Source: Ustilago trichophora (taxonomy: Eukaryota; Basidiomycota; Ustilaginomycetes; Ustilaginales; Ustilaginaceae). From it: a DNA stretch of 64,000 nt. The stretch spans positions 868,001 through 932,000 of the forward strand of contig OOIN01000001.1 of NCBI GenBank assembly GCA_900323505.1, read 5' to 3'. Shown here piece by piece: positions 47,780 through 58,242 of this stretch; position 1 is the stretch's first letter; every line of letters starts with the position of its first letter. Under the pieces are notes generated by a model. It was not told the DNA's origin. It searched no databases and saw only the letters and a list, made by a program, of their open reading frames with translations. Position numbers and translations under genes: made by a program.

Positions 47780-50377
47780 TCAGTCGTATGTGGTGCGATC
47801 TCGCAAGCGCATCTGTCGCAGTCCTCCGCGCCAGAACCAGCTCGAGTCTTCAGCATCTTCGTCGTCGCTGCCATCGTCTCGCCTGCTGCGTGAACGAGAA
47901 ACAGCCGTGTCTGCAGTGGCGCCAGCGCTGCGAGAAGTGGCAGCTGGGGGATCGACATCTTCCCACTCGTCATCTCTTGCACTGTCTTGCTGGCGTGGGC
48001 CACGTGTACCGCCCGATGCGCTTCCGCGAGGTTGAGAGGTGGAGCGAGTCGCAGTGTGATTGACAGCTGCTAAAGTTGATGATGTATTTTGCGCTCGATT
48101 CGAAGCTGTTCTTGGAGATGAAGTAGGCGACACAGACCTCGCATCGGTACGACGTGGAGTTCGGCGCGTCGACTTGTTACTCTCTGAGGATCCCCTTAGA
48201 GAGAGAGAGTCATCGTCAGCGTCATTGTCATCGCCAGCATCGTCTTCGTTGATGCGGCTATCTCGTCGAGTGGCTAGCGACACCGAGTTGCGTGGGTTGG
48301 TAGAGCCTCGACGTTGCTGCAGCCCTGCTGCACCGTCTGTGCTTTGGCTTCTTGGCTCGCGTGCTGCTCGGAGCGAAGAGGCGGTCGAGATGGTCTTGGT
48401 ATCTTGCGTGGGCTTGGTACCGAGCGAAGCTGATCGGCCCAGCGTAGATGAGAGCTCAGGCATGGCATTCATGTCGGTGTTGCTATCCATGCCGGTTCGC
48501 GATGAGCCCGGTCGGTCAAACATCATGTGGCGCAGACCGGGTCCAGAGACACGCGAAGAGTTGAGGACCTGCTCACGCAATACGGTCTGCTCGTGGGCCG
48601 CGCGGCGCGCCGCTGCCATATGCGCCAAGCGAAGTCGACGGAAGCGAGCCTTGATAAAGTTGGGCTGGTGATCCATGAATCGTTGTGCCGCTGTCGAGAT
48701 CCAGCCCGGCGCAGAAGAAGCGGTAGGATTGGTGTCGCTCGAACCAGATCCCGTTCCTGCAGTCGTTCTTCCATCCTCATTGGCGGCGTTGACATCGGCC
48801 TCACCATCCACAGCGTGCTCTGCATCATCGTCGTCGTGATCAGCACCATGGACAGCGATGCCGGTAAGAGCAGCACCATCTGCAGAGCCATGGCGCTCCT
48901 CTGAGCGGTCTCGTTCGTCGCGCGAGCTAACACGAATCTGATCGAGCTCGATCTCGTCGGTGCCCGAGCCGCTGTTGGTGCGTGCAGGACCACCCATGCC
49001 GTCGCTCTCATTGCCGGCGGTATTCTGACGGCGAACACGGCGAGTGAGCGTGTTGGTGCCGGTGGGCTCGCCAACGAGACGATCCTTGATGCGACGGAAC
49101 CCGCTGAGCCCGGGGATGGAGCTGGAATCGTGTTGGGAGCTGTGTGCCTCGACATTGTTGACGTCGGACGCCTCGAGCATGGCAAGCTTTTGTTTCTGCT
49201 TTTCGAGTTTGCGACGTTTGCGTTCTTCGCGTTTACGCTTGCGTTCGAGACGTTCTTGTCGGTCCTCGACTTCTCCGATACCCATTCCGCTGCTGACCCA
49301 CCACCAAAAGCCGAGCCAACTTTGCCAGATGGTGAGAGTCCAGCAGACGTTGGGAAGCCACCACAAACGGTCGTATTTGATCTCTGTGAAGCTGATGGCA
49401 GTGTTGATGAGAGCAAGTCCGACCGAGCCACCTCCGAAGGCGGCAGTGCCTCCGCCAGCTCGCCAAGCGCGCCTACGATTGACAAGCAAACCCCAGATGA
49501 GCAAGGCGGTGGTATAGAGGAGCGTCAAGGTACTGTTACAGATGTTACGAATGGCGTCACCAAGATCGTTGGTCTTTGCATCGCTGTCGTCTGCCAAGCC
49601 GGTGAACTCCATGCCCGAGTTGATGATGGCGAGAGGGCCAAGCATCCAGAGGATGAGTCGAGCTTCGAGAGCTGAAGGAAAGAGGAGCGTAAGGAACTGA
49701 ATGTGGGTGATATGGATGAGAGCGGTGGTGATGGCACGCATGAGAAGGAAAAAGACTTCCTGCACTTTGGTCCATGAATCATCGCCGGGCGGAAGCTGGA
49801 TACCAATGTAGGGGAACATGAAGGGATAGCGCTGAGACTCGTCTTCGAGCAGTTGGAGAATGATGTGTAGCGTGACACTCAAGCTGATGAGAAGCATCAA
49901 GGAGCTGGAGATCTGGAGGTAAAAGTTTTTGCGGCTGAGTGGGAAGTGATACTGAACGGTAAAGAGTAGATGAATGACGAGCACCGAGATGAGGGCGATG
50001 TTGATACCGTCAACGACGATCTGGGCTGGCATGCTAAAGGCAAAGTCGGGCATAAGGGCGAGGAGCGGGTCGCTGGAAGTTGTAGGCGGAGGTTGACCAT
50101 CGATGGTGATTGCAGCGGTGGGGAGTTCAGAGTAGGTCGCAGTGGCAGCAGAGTTGGTTGTGGAAGCAGCCTGACGCCCAAAGAGATGTTTTTGTTGCTC
50201 GTACATGGCATGTTGAAGCGCATCTTGAAAGGGTGTAGAAGCATCGCGACGTGCAAGACGTTGTGGCTGCTTCCAATTTGCATCGGCCTGTGCGGTTGTG
50301 CTGAAACTGACCAGCACGAAAGCCAAGAGGCTAACGAGCACGGTCAGGCGCCCTACATAAGAGAGAGGATACCTCAT
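47780..50377 (-). CDS. Signal-peptide plus seven-TM membrane protein, function unknown
   Basis: The 865-residue protein begins with a likely signal peptide (LTVLVSLLAFVLVSFSTTAQA). A luminal or extracellular Ser/Thr-rich part of about 90 residues follows. I count seven hydrophobic segments between about residues 118 and 370, for example INIALISVLVIHLLFTV, SLMLLISLSVTLHIILQLL, LILWMLGPLAIINS and LTLLYTTALLIWGLLV, ending in the tryptophan-rich WQSWLGFWWWVSSG. A highly basic coiled stretch (RQERLERKRKREERKRRKLE) comes directly after. The remaining 450 residues form a Ser/Arg/Asp-rich disordered tail. This topology resembles a G-protein-coupled receptor, but I recognise no known receptor family. 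The gene is divergent from the Zn2Cys6 factor. Confidence 0.75.
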   Translation of the reverse strand: MRYPLSYVGRLTVLVSLLAFVLVSFSTTAQADANWKQPQRLARRDASTPFQDALQHAMYEQQKHLFGRQAASTTNSAATATYSELPTAAITIDGQPPPTTSSDPLLALMPDFAFSMPAQIVVDGINIALISVLVIHLLFTVQYHFPLSRKNFYLQISSSLMLLISLSVTLHIILQLLEDESQRYPFMFPYIGIQLPPGDDSWTKVQEVFFLLMRAITTALIHITHIQFLTLLFPSALEARLILWMLGPLAIINSGMEFTGLADDSDAKTNDLGDAIRNICNSTLTLLYTTALLIWGLLVNRRRAWRAGGGTAAFGGGSVGLALINTAISFTEIKYDRLWWLPNVCWTLTIWQSWLGFWWWVSSGMGIGEVEDRQERLERKRKREERKRRKLEKQKQKLAMLEASDVNNVEAHSSQHDSSSIPGLSGFRRIKDRLVGEPTGTNTLTRRVRRQNTAGNESDGMGGPARTNSGSGTDEIELDQIRVSSRDERDRSEERHGSADGAALTGIAVHGADHDDDDAEHAVDGEADVNAANEDGRTTAGTGSGSSDTNPTASSAPGWISTAAQRFMDHQPNFIKARFRRLRLAHMAAARRAAHEQTVLREQVLNSSRVSGPGLRHMMFDRPGSSRTGMDSNTDMNAMPELSSTLGRSASLGTKPTQDTKTISTASSLRAAREPRSQSTDGAAGLQQRRGSTNPRNSVSLATRRDSRINEDDAGDDNDADDDSLSLRGSSESNKSTRRTPRRTDARSVSPTSSPRTASNRAQNTSSTLAAVNHTATRSTSQPRGSASGGTRGPRQQDSARDDEWEDVDPPAATSRSAGATADTAVSRSRSRRDDGSDDEDAEDSSWFWRGGLRQMRLRDRTTYD

Positions 50378-51385
50378 CGTTTGAACGACAGAAGAAGGGC
50401 GGAGGTTGGCACCAGCAAAGCAAGAATATCACACCAAGTCGACTGGCATGGTAATACAAGAGCGCCGTCGGCGGTGGTGGTGGTGGTGGTGTAGGTGATG
50501 GCGGTGATGTTATCTGTGAAGAAAGTTGGTGGTGACGAAGCGATAGAGATGAGGTGAATGCCAAGAGAGAGCCAAGAGCAACTTAGACAGACAGACACAC
50601 AAACCGCTCTGTGGCCAAAGGGGGAAATGCCGACTCAACTCCAAAACGCCTCCGCATTTTGTTCGCATTTCCGTGGGACCTTTTGTGCCTTTTTGAACCC
50701 TTCGAGCTGTTGTGTCACAATCTAACACTCTTCTCGGTCGGAATATTGTCACTCTAACACTTTGAAATTTAGAGAAATTGGTTTCCGAAAGCGGTTAACC
50801 ACTTTCACTAACCTCACTCAACTCAGACAACACAAATTTTGTAATCGATGGTGAGGGTGTCGATTTCAATCGTGTCGGAATCGAACTTGCTTTTTCAAAT
50901 CGAAATTGAATGCGGTCCATCCAATCCGCCAAAATTTCTCGGATCGTGGGAATCGGAGGCCGCGACTGCGCACGTTGGCCGCATTCTCACAGCAGTGTGT
51001 GTGACTTTCCCACAAATCCTCTGGGATTATGCCTATTCTGTCCTATCGTGTGCCCGACTTCCGCTTGTCCGAATCCTCTCCAGCACCCTGTGCTCCTCCT
51101 TCCTTCCCTTCTTCCTCATCATTGCTTTCCTTACCATCTACCCTTCTGACATCCTTTCTTTCCATCCCTGTCGTGTCCTGAGACCATCTCTCCTTTCATG
51201 CTCATCTAAGCTCCTGTTCTCTCTTCGCAAATTGCTACCGTAGTCAGGCACAATCACCACAAATCTCCTCGACTTGGACCCTGCTCGACGCGCATCTCTG
51301 TGGCATTTAGCGCTCAACCGACGCGTTTTTGCCAAAGCAGCACCTCAACGCTCCTTCTCTTAACCCACCTCGATACTCGGCAACC
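50378..51385. promoter_or_regulatory. Divergent region, 7-TM protein / Zn2Cys6 factor
   Basis: This 1008-base region holds a (GGT)n run at 50472-50490 near the 7-TM gene start. A long CT-rich stretch at about 51030-51370 is probably the leader of the transcription factor gene. An upstream ATG at 50848 opens a 131-codon frame with no recognisable content. No other gene is seen. Confidence 0.5.
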
Positions 51386-52286
51386 ATGGATGGATCTCAC
51401 GAGCATCATGATGGTGCGCCTGCCGCCTACGACGATGCTTCCAACCAGTCTCACTCACCTTCGAAACACGACCGAGAAGAACTTGACCACCATCAGCAGC
51501 CCGCTCCTTACCAGCCGCACACGTCCTACGCTTCCTCCTCTATGAGCTTCAGCACACCCGTCCGCTCCTCTCATGCAGAGGCGCAAGCCGCGCTCGAAGC
51601 TGTTGCCGCTGCTGCCAGTGCTGGCAAGATTCAGATGACTCCCCCTCACCAATCTTCCTCTTCCAGCTCGGCTGGCTTCATGACCACCCCTGTTAGTGCT
51701 GCCGCCGCCGCTGCGGCTGCTGCTGCTGCTGCGGCGGCCGCTTCCGCTTCCGACCCTTCATCGCCTGGTCCAGCTTCTCCCTTTGGTACCCATCTCGGCA
51801 GGAACAAGGCGTGTCAGAGCTGTCGTGCCCGCAAGCTCAAGTGTGACGGTCAGAAGCCCGTCTGTGGCCAGTGTGCCAAGGGCTGGCAGATCAAATTCCG
51901 CATGGCCCAGAACAAGGCTAAGAACAAGAAGAAGGCTCAGGATCCCGCCGTCCGAGCCGAACTCGAAAGCCTTCCCGAGACCATGCCTCCTTGTGTCTAC
52001 TTGCCCATCACCCAACGAGCCTCTGGCCGCTCCGCTCGCCCCTCGTTGTCCGCTCAAGACCCAGACAGCTCTGTCGCTCCCGATACCCCTTCTGCCTCCA
52101 CCTCGGCGCCACCTCCTATGGATGGCTCGCCCATGCCTGCTGCCACAGCCAAGAAGCGAAAGCGTCTCGACGACGCTGCCGACGAACAGGTCCTCCAGAT
52201 GCAGCAAGAAATCGATCAGCTCAAGCAGCGACTGGCTCAAGTCACTGGTGTCTTTAACGGCGCACAGCAGCCTCTTGATCCTTCAC

Positions 52287-52317
<31 letters not shown>

Positions 52318-54904
52318 TGGAGACCGTTCCGGCCGTCACCCTTCCAAAGACGAGCTTGCCATTGCCCACATGCTTGCTACCAGCATGCCATCGGGTGAAG
52401 GCCCTTCCAACGGAACAGGTCTGGCTCTCTCGGCTTCGTTCGATTACCAGCAGGCTGTAGCTGCTGTTGCTGCCAACGGTCTCGGCAACGCCGACAATGC
52501 CAACTTTGATGTTCTCGACCCTGCCCTCAGTGGCGCATCCCTTGCTACCACATCCGGTCCTGCCTACCCTCAGCCCCACGCTGCTGACGCTCGCACCGAT
52601 CCGCGCAGCGCAGCACACAAGCAGGCCAAGGTCACCGCGGTCCAGGATGAGATGGATGAGGATGACTTTGCCAACCCTCTCCTCGAGCTCATGGTCACCA
52701 GCTGGCCCGCCGACTTCCCTCCTCCCAACCTCGTCAACCAGCTCGTCTCTACCTATTTCGAAAAGACGACTGCTCAGTCGCTCTTCCTCCACCCAACTCG
52801 CTTCATGGAGAACCTCTCTCACGGTCCTCAGCACCCTCGCTTTCCTAGCCTTGGTCTGCTCCACGGCATCTTTGCCATGGCTTATCCTCGTCTCCACGCC
52901 TCTGATGTACACGCTGATGTCGCTGGTCAGAATGTCTTCCAGGGCGCTGCTACCGGCGAGAAGCTCGCCAGTCTCAAGGCCGCTGCCGCCTTCCACGCCA
53001 AGAAGGCCAAGGCGCTTGGAGAGCAAGCATGCCAGCAGGGTCGCTTCGACGAAGCTGCTCAGATCCAGGCTCTGCTATGTGCTTACTACTACATCAACGA
53101 CCGCTCCATCGAGGCTTGGTTCTCGTCCGGCAACGCATGCTCGCTTCTCAAGGGTATGGAGCTCAATCGCTTGCCGTCGATCCAGACCTATGCATCCGGT
53201 CACGATGTCCGTATTCCCGCCGGGGCCAGGAAACAGCCCAAGCCTGCCGTTTACCGTGCCGTCATGAAGCAGCCTGCTGCTACTCCTCTCGAGCACGAGG
53301 AGCGCCTTCGTCTCTTCTGGAACTGCTTCTACAGCGATCGTGCTGCCTGCTCTTCCACTCACTGGGCGCAGAGCATCGACGACATGGATATCAAGACCGA
53401 GCTCCCTGGTGCCTTTGACGATTTCATCAACGGCACTTCCGAACTCGTCTACCGCCCAAGACAGACGCTCGAATCTCCCGATCTGTTCACCGACGGCCAC
53501 TACGATCCCGCCATTCTCCACCTCAAGGCTGCCATCTTGCACTCCAAGTGTGTCAGCCACATGTCGAGGCTTCCAATCGAGGCCAGTGTCAACGATGTAC
53601 TCACACCCGACTTTTACAAGCTCGATGGTTGGGTCACTGCTCTGCTTCAGAGCGTGCCGGGCAAGTGGCGCGATTTGGCTACGTTTGACCCCACCCTTCG
53701 GCCCTCGTCCGGATCGGAAGAGCCTCCCTTCCTCAACGATGGTGTCAACTATCGCCCTCAGAAGCAGATCAGTCTGATGACCAACCAGCTCGTGCTTGCT
53801 CACGCGCTCATGTACGGCAGCTGCATCTCGCTCCACGAGCCCGTGGCACACCACATGCCCGACTCGGCGAGAAAGTCGGCTCAGGCAGCACAGAGCATCA
53901 TCAAGATTCTCAAGACCTTTATCGCTGCACGTGTCGACTTGCTACAAGTGGGATCGCTGATGACGCTCATGATCGTCCTCGCTGCACGCGCTGTCACGAG
54001 GCAGTACAAGAAGACGCGTAGGGAGGCAGCACAGACCTACCTGCGTCTGCGTAGGTCGCACCCCGAACTGGCTGCCCGCGCTGCCGAAGCTGGATTCGCC
54101 GCTTCTTCCAGTGGAATGTCTGCTGCATCCCCTGCGTCGTCTTCTGCCAAGGGTCCCGTTGCCGGTGCGACGTACAACTCGCTGGGTATGGGTCTCGACA
54201 CGTCTGCTTCGGACGCTATAGACGAAGAAGAAGCTGCGGCAGCAGAAACCGTGGAGGCTGGGAACAACATTGCCACCTCTGGATTTAGCGAGAGTCTCGA
54301 AGACGAACTCGAATTCGCTCTCGACGTCGATACCTCTCTCCGTTCGCAGATTGACCCCGAGGGACAGCTCCCCGCCCTGCGCGACGATCTCGAACTCATC
54401 TTTTGGAGCTTGATCAAGTACGGAGAGACGTACCCGCTCGGCGTTGGGCAGGCTAAGATCGTTGCTCAGCTACTGGGCAAAGATTACTCGAGCGAGCTGG
54501 AACAGGCGGGGCTGTTTAAGAGATCGGGAGAGCCAAGTGTAGTTGGAAGTGCCAGCGATGTGGGTAGTTGGAATGATCATAATAGTCCGGCGACTTTTGC
54601 TGGTGGAGCTCCTGGTGCAGGTGCAGGTGCCGGTGCTGGTGCCGGTGCGGGAACGGCACCGCAGCAGAACGTGCCTCAGATGCCAGCCGGTGGTCCACCA
54701 GGGTACAACGGAGGAGGAGCGGGAGCTTACGGGAGGACGGCGAATGCTGGTCCTTCCCCATCGCTTTTCCACCCAACGGAAGGAGGATACAGGCTGGGAA
54801 GCTTCTATTTGGAACGTCCCCAGGTGTCCGATTACTACCCTGCCAACCCTCAACAGCAGCAGCAGCAGCAACAGCAGCAGTTTCACGCTCAACAGCACAA
54901 GTAA
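51386..54904 (+). CDS. Zn2Cys6 fungal transcription factor
   Basis: From ATG 51386 (context CAACCATGG) the protein has 1172 residues. The zinc cluster starts at Cys143 (ACQSCRARKLKCDGQKPVCG), with Cys143, 146, 153, 160 and 163. The likely sixth ligand is Cys203, after an unusual 39-residue Lys/Ala-rich insertion. A predicted coiled coil lies near 265-290 (EQVLQMQQEIDQLKQRLAQ). The fungal-specific middle homology domain occupies about 435-860 (VSTYFEKTTAQSLFLHPTRF, ALLCAYYYINDRSIEAWFSS). Low-complexity parts include polyalanine (about 107-125), polyglutamine near 300, a Gly-Ala repeat (about 408-422 codons before the end of the tail region) and C-terminal polyglutamine. The target genes are unknown. 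The frame upstream opens with TTG and is not needed. Confidence 0.9.
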
Positions 54905-54951
54905 TCACCTCAATCAGCACTAGCGGTCACACATTGTTTTGTTTTGTTTTG

Positions 54952-55001
54952 TTTTTTTTTTTTTTTAATTTAATGACACGATACTTGTTTTTTTTTTTTT
55001 T
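54952..55001. repeat. T-rich tract between convergent genes
   Basis: GTTTT units lead into a 15-T run and then a 14-T run, between the stops of the Zn2Cys6 factor and Trm5. Such T/A-rich DNA is suitable for 3'-end formation on both strands. Confidence 0.7.
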
Positions 55002-55027
55002 GTTCATCCTTTGCATGTTGATCAACC

Positions 55028-57097
55028 CTACGAAATGGGAGCCCAAAGCACCTCTTTAGGGATTGGGAAGGATAAACAGTACATCTGTTTGTTGGGGGCT
55101 ACGTCTCTTACGTAGTGAATTTCTAGGTCTTTTGTGTGTTGGCCATTGTCGTTTGTTTGCCAATCTTGGAGGAGTTTGTTCATGAATTCGGGTTGGGTTG
55201 GGAAGGATTTGTAGATGTGGTAGTCTGGATGGGATGTTAGGTAGGATGCGACTGTTGGGGGGGAAGAGGAGGATTTGCGGAGACCTGAGAAGGTTTGTGG
55301 AGGGGGAGGGATAGGTTTTGCCTTGAGACGGTGAGGGGAAGTTGGGGGGATGCCGAGGAAGTGATTGGCGCGATTGAGGATGTCGAGGGTTGGATTGAAG
55401 GGGTTTTTGCTAAAGCAATGGACGTGAACTATAGGGTAGGGTGTGAGGGATGAATCGACTGATGCGATGCGACGAGAGATTTCCGTCCGAAGTGAAGCTT
55501 CACCTACAATAGAGGCGAGATAGGTATACGCCCCCGAAAACGCATCGAGAAACTCCAATGCACTCGCAGGAAGATTCATTACAAATCGATCAACCATCTT
55601 TCGTCCTTCCCAACGAGAAGGTTTCTCCATCGCTTCATCCGTATCAATAACCTCCCGATCGATGCTAAGACGAGATGTAGCTTCCACAACTTCCTCACTT
55701 GCCAAAGCGCGGTTGGACTTGAACGCCTGTCGAGCAGCGTGGATTTGACGAATCTTTTTCGTCCTATCTTTGACTATTTTGCGTCCGAAATCTCTCAATT
55801 TTTCATCCTCCTTCTCCCACTCTTCACCATCATACCCCTTGGGTCGGCCTTTAAAGCTTCGTCTCCAAGTTTCAACCATACTCCATCGGATGAACTCTCT
55901 CCCATCCATACATCTCCCAATCAATCCACCGTCAAATCGATCTTTTCCATCCTGCTCTTCTCCGAGCATGAGGACTTTGTTGATCTTTGCGTTTTTGACC
56001 AAACTCTCGTGACTACTGGGATTAAGATCGTTGGCAAGCACCCAAGTGCCTCTCTTTGCCGCGGGGACTGCAAAGGGTCCTACACCGGCCATTACGTCAG
56101 AGAGCACCTGGTTGGGTCTGCACTTTTTGATGAGTCGCATGTGTTCCGCATGCAGCCTGCTATTCCAGTATACGCTGCGGAAATCAAACTCGAACGAGCA
56201 GTCGGATTCCGAGACTTTGGCAATGTAGTCCGGTTCACCGGAGAGAAGTTCCATCTTGAAGAAGCGGAATTCGGTATCGATGCTATCGAGTTTGTTGACA
56301 ACGGTGCGAAGCGTCGAGCCGTGCTTGGAGAGGATGATGTGACCCACGAGGTAGCGATAGGGGAGGTAGATGTCGAGAAGGTTGAGATGGGCGATGTGGC
56401 CGACGATTGTGAAACCGGAGGGGACGCCTTCGGTTGTGACGATGGATTCGGGGAGGAGCGATTCGAGGATTTGATCGGATGTGAGATTGTCGTAAGTGAG
56501 CTCGAGGGCGAAGTCTTGCAGAAGTTCCATGCTGTGTTTCTGAATGGCAGTGAGGACGATGTCGGGAGTAGGGGAGGTGGAGGAGACGTTGAGAAGGAGG
56601 ATTCGCTGCGAAGGATCGCCGTTAGGGTGAGGCTGGACATAGCGGATGCCAGCAGCGTTGAAGAGATGCGGCATGATCTGTTCGTCCTTGGTGAGGAGGG
56701 GCAATTGACGCCCTGAGAGACCGATTGCCTGGAGATGCATCTGTGTTGTAAAGGAAGGCTTGAGCTGTTCCAGGAGCTCTGCGGAGCCTTGCATTGTCTC
56801 GAGTAAAGGCTCGCTGCCGGTGAGTCGGGGAACGGTGGAAGGGGCAGCAACGACCAACTTGGACTGTCGCATGGCCGTGCGGGTCGTGCTCATCGAGGCT
56901 GAGCTCGAGGCTCCATCTACTGAAGCTGACATGGTAGGTGGTGGAAAGGGTGCGACACGAGGTCGGCGATAGGAGGTGAATGTGGTACGGCACCGAGATG
57001 GAGAAGAAATACTGCAGAAGCGAGAAGAACGTAGGCCGTGCTTGATCAGTGGGGTGACACGGCGAGGAAGGTGAGCATTTATGCTTTTCGCAAGCAT
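55028..57097 (-). CDS. TRM5: Trm5-like tRNA (guanine-37-N1)-methyltransferase
   Basis: From ATG 57097 the protein has 689 residues. The Trm5 core is clear: the D1/D2 region (FALELTYDNLTSDQIL, GFTIVGHIAHLNLLDIYLPY), the SAM-binding motif DVMAGVGPFAVPAAKRG, the ANDLNPSSHESLVKNAK motif and the catalytic NLPASALEFLDAF. Trm5 makes m1G37 next to the anticodon, which prevents frameshifting. The first 55 residues are basic and free of acidic residues (MLAKSINAHLPRRVTPLIKH), a good mitochondrial presequence. A second in-frame ATG at 56932 (MSASVDGA) would give a 634-residue cytosolic or nuclear form. An insert of about 60 residues rich in Lys/Arg sits inside the methyltransferase domain. The frame upstream of 57097 opens with TTG. 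Confidence 0.92.
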   Translation of the reverse strand: MLAKSINAHLPRRVTPLIKHGLRSSRFCSISSPSRCRTTFTSYRRPRVAPFPPPTMSASVDGASSSASMSTTRTAMRQSKLVVAAPSTVPRLTGSEPLLETMQGSAELLEQLKPSFTTQMHLQAIGLSGRQLPLLTKDEQIMPHLFNAAGIRYVQPHPNGDPSQRILLLNVSSTSPTPDIVLTAIQKHSMELLQDFALELTYDNLTSDQILESLLPESIVTTEGVPSGFTIVGHIAHLNLLDIYLPYRYLVGHIILSKHGSTLRTVVNKLDSIDTEFRFFKMELLSGEPDYIAKVSESDCSFEFDFRSVYWNSRLHAEHMRLIKKCRPNQVLSDVMAGVGPFAVPAAKRGTWVLANDLNPSSHESLVKNAKINKVLMLGEEQDGKDRFDGGLIGRCMDGREFIRWSMVETWRRSFKGRPKGYDGEEWEKEDEKLRDFGRKIVKDRTKKIRQIHAARQAFKSNRALASEEVVEATSRLSIDREVIDTDEAMEKPSRWEGRKMVDRFVMNLPASALEFLDAFSGAYTYLASIVGEASLRTEISRRIASVDSSLTPYPIVHVHCFSKNPFNPTLDILNRANHFLGIPPTSPHRLKAKPIPPPPQTFSGLRKSSSSPPTVASYLTSHPDYHIYKSFPTQPEFMNKLLQDWQTNDNGQHTKDLEIHYVRDVAPNKQMYCLSFPIPKEVLWAPIS

Positions 57098-57348
57098 GTA
57101 TAGTCCCCGTTCTCGAGTGATGCTGGGTATGAGTCCAGAATCAATCAAGAAGCAGTTGGTTGTATGGAAGGAAATATCATAGCGTTTTACACAACCACCT
57201 TTTTCTCCAAAAAAAAAAAAAATCGAGAAAAGTGGACAAGAAATCCGACTTCCGGCTCCCGGGATCGTTATTTTCTTGACACTCAAGCCATGGTGCTAAA
57301 AGATGCATTCCATCGATACATGATACGAAGCGCACGGCTGTGCTCGGC

Positions 57349-58242
57349 TCACTCCTCGAGGTCAAGATCCAGCTCGGGAGTCCACAGCACCAACCGATTC
57401 GAAAACATATATCGGCTGAAAACCAAGTACAGATATCTGAACCACTCGAGCTGGGTCCGGTGCTTGAACATGGCCTGTACAGCTTTCACATACTGAGCCG
57501 GGCTTGCCAGTGCCAGAATCTCTGACGCCGGACTGTATTCCACCTTCCTGTTCGCTGATGGTGCGACGGGAGGGTGACCGGAGTAGGTGATCGTCTCCCA
57601 AACGGCAAACGGGACCGAGTTGTACTTTTCCCAAACCTCCATTGAAGGCAGCACGTACAGGGGCAGGTTCTTGACCAAAGCGAAATCACGCGTACCATTG
57701 TAAGCTGCGATGTGATTTGTGTGTTCCGAGATGCCGCGCTTATCGAAGGTGATCAGAGCATCGATGGGGTGCGAGAGGGAGTTGATGTGCTCGCCAATCA
57801 CGGAAGAGACGTGTTCATTGGGCCAGACGGTTTCCATCGAATCCTGCAGCCGTGCATCGTCAAGGTATTTTACCCTGCTTGCCGGAACACCAAGTTGCTC
57901 GTAGCTGGCAAAAAGCTCTTCCGATCGCTGGACTCCTAACCCTGCAGCATTGCCCGTCGAAAGACACAGCGCAGAGATCGTCGTCCCAGCAGCAGTCAAC
58001 ACCTGAATGGTAGGGGCGAAGAACATTGCCTCATCGTCTGGATGCGCAGTCACCAACAGCGCCGAAGAGGGGAGCACACGGATGGAGCCATCCACAGCAG
58101 CTGTCTTGTCTGCGTGCTGAATGCGCAAGCCGGCAATCATGAATTGGACCAGGATGGAGCCGAAAAACACGACGACGAAGAACTGGGGCCGTGGAATGGC
58201 CATTCGCAGCATTTGGATCGGGTGGAGTGGTTTGTCCGCCAT
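57349..58242 (-). CDS. GPI12: PIG-L/Gpi12 N-acetylglucosaminyl-phosphatidylinositol deacetylase
   Basis: The 297-residue protein has one N-terminal membrane anchor (about 20-40, FFVVVFFGSILVQFMIAG), followed by the zinc-binding motif AHPDDE at residues 66-71. The second family motif, DKRGISEHTNHIA, supplies the remaining metal-binding histidine. PIG-L removes the acetyl group from GlcNAc-PI on the cytosolic face of the ER, the second step of GPI-anchor synthesis. Length and topology match the family. ATG 58242 is the first ATG and opens just before the anchor. It lies 251 bases upstream of TRM5 on the same strand. Confidence 0.95.
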   Translation of the reverse strand: MADKPLHPIQMLRMAIPRPQFFVVVFFGSILVQFMIAGLRIQHADKTAAVDGSIRVLPSSALLVTAHPDDEAMFFAPTIQVLTAAGTTISALCLSTGNAAGLGVQRSEELFASYEQLGVPASRVKYLDDARLQDSMETVWPNEHVSSVIGEHINSLSHPIDALITFDKRGISEHTNHIAAYNGTRDFALVKNLPLYVLPSMEVWEKYNSVPFAVWETITYSGHPPVAPSANRKVEYSPASEILALASPAQYVKAVQAMFKHRTQLEWFRYLYLVFSRYMFSNRLVLWTPELDLDLEE

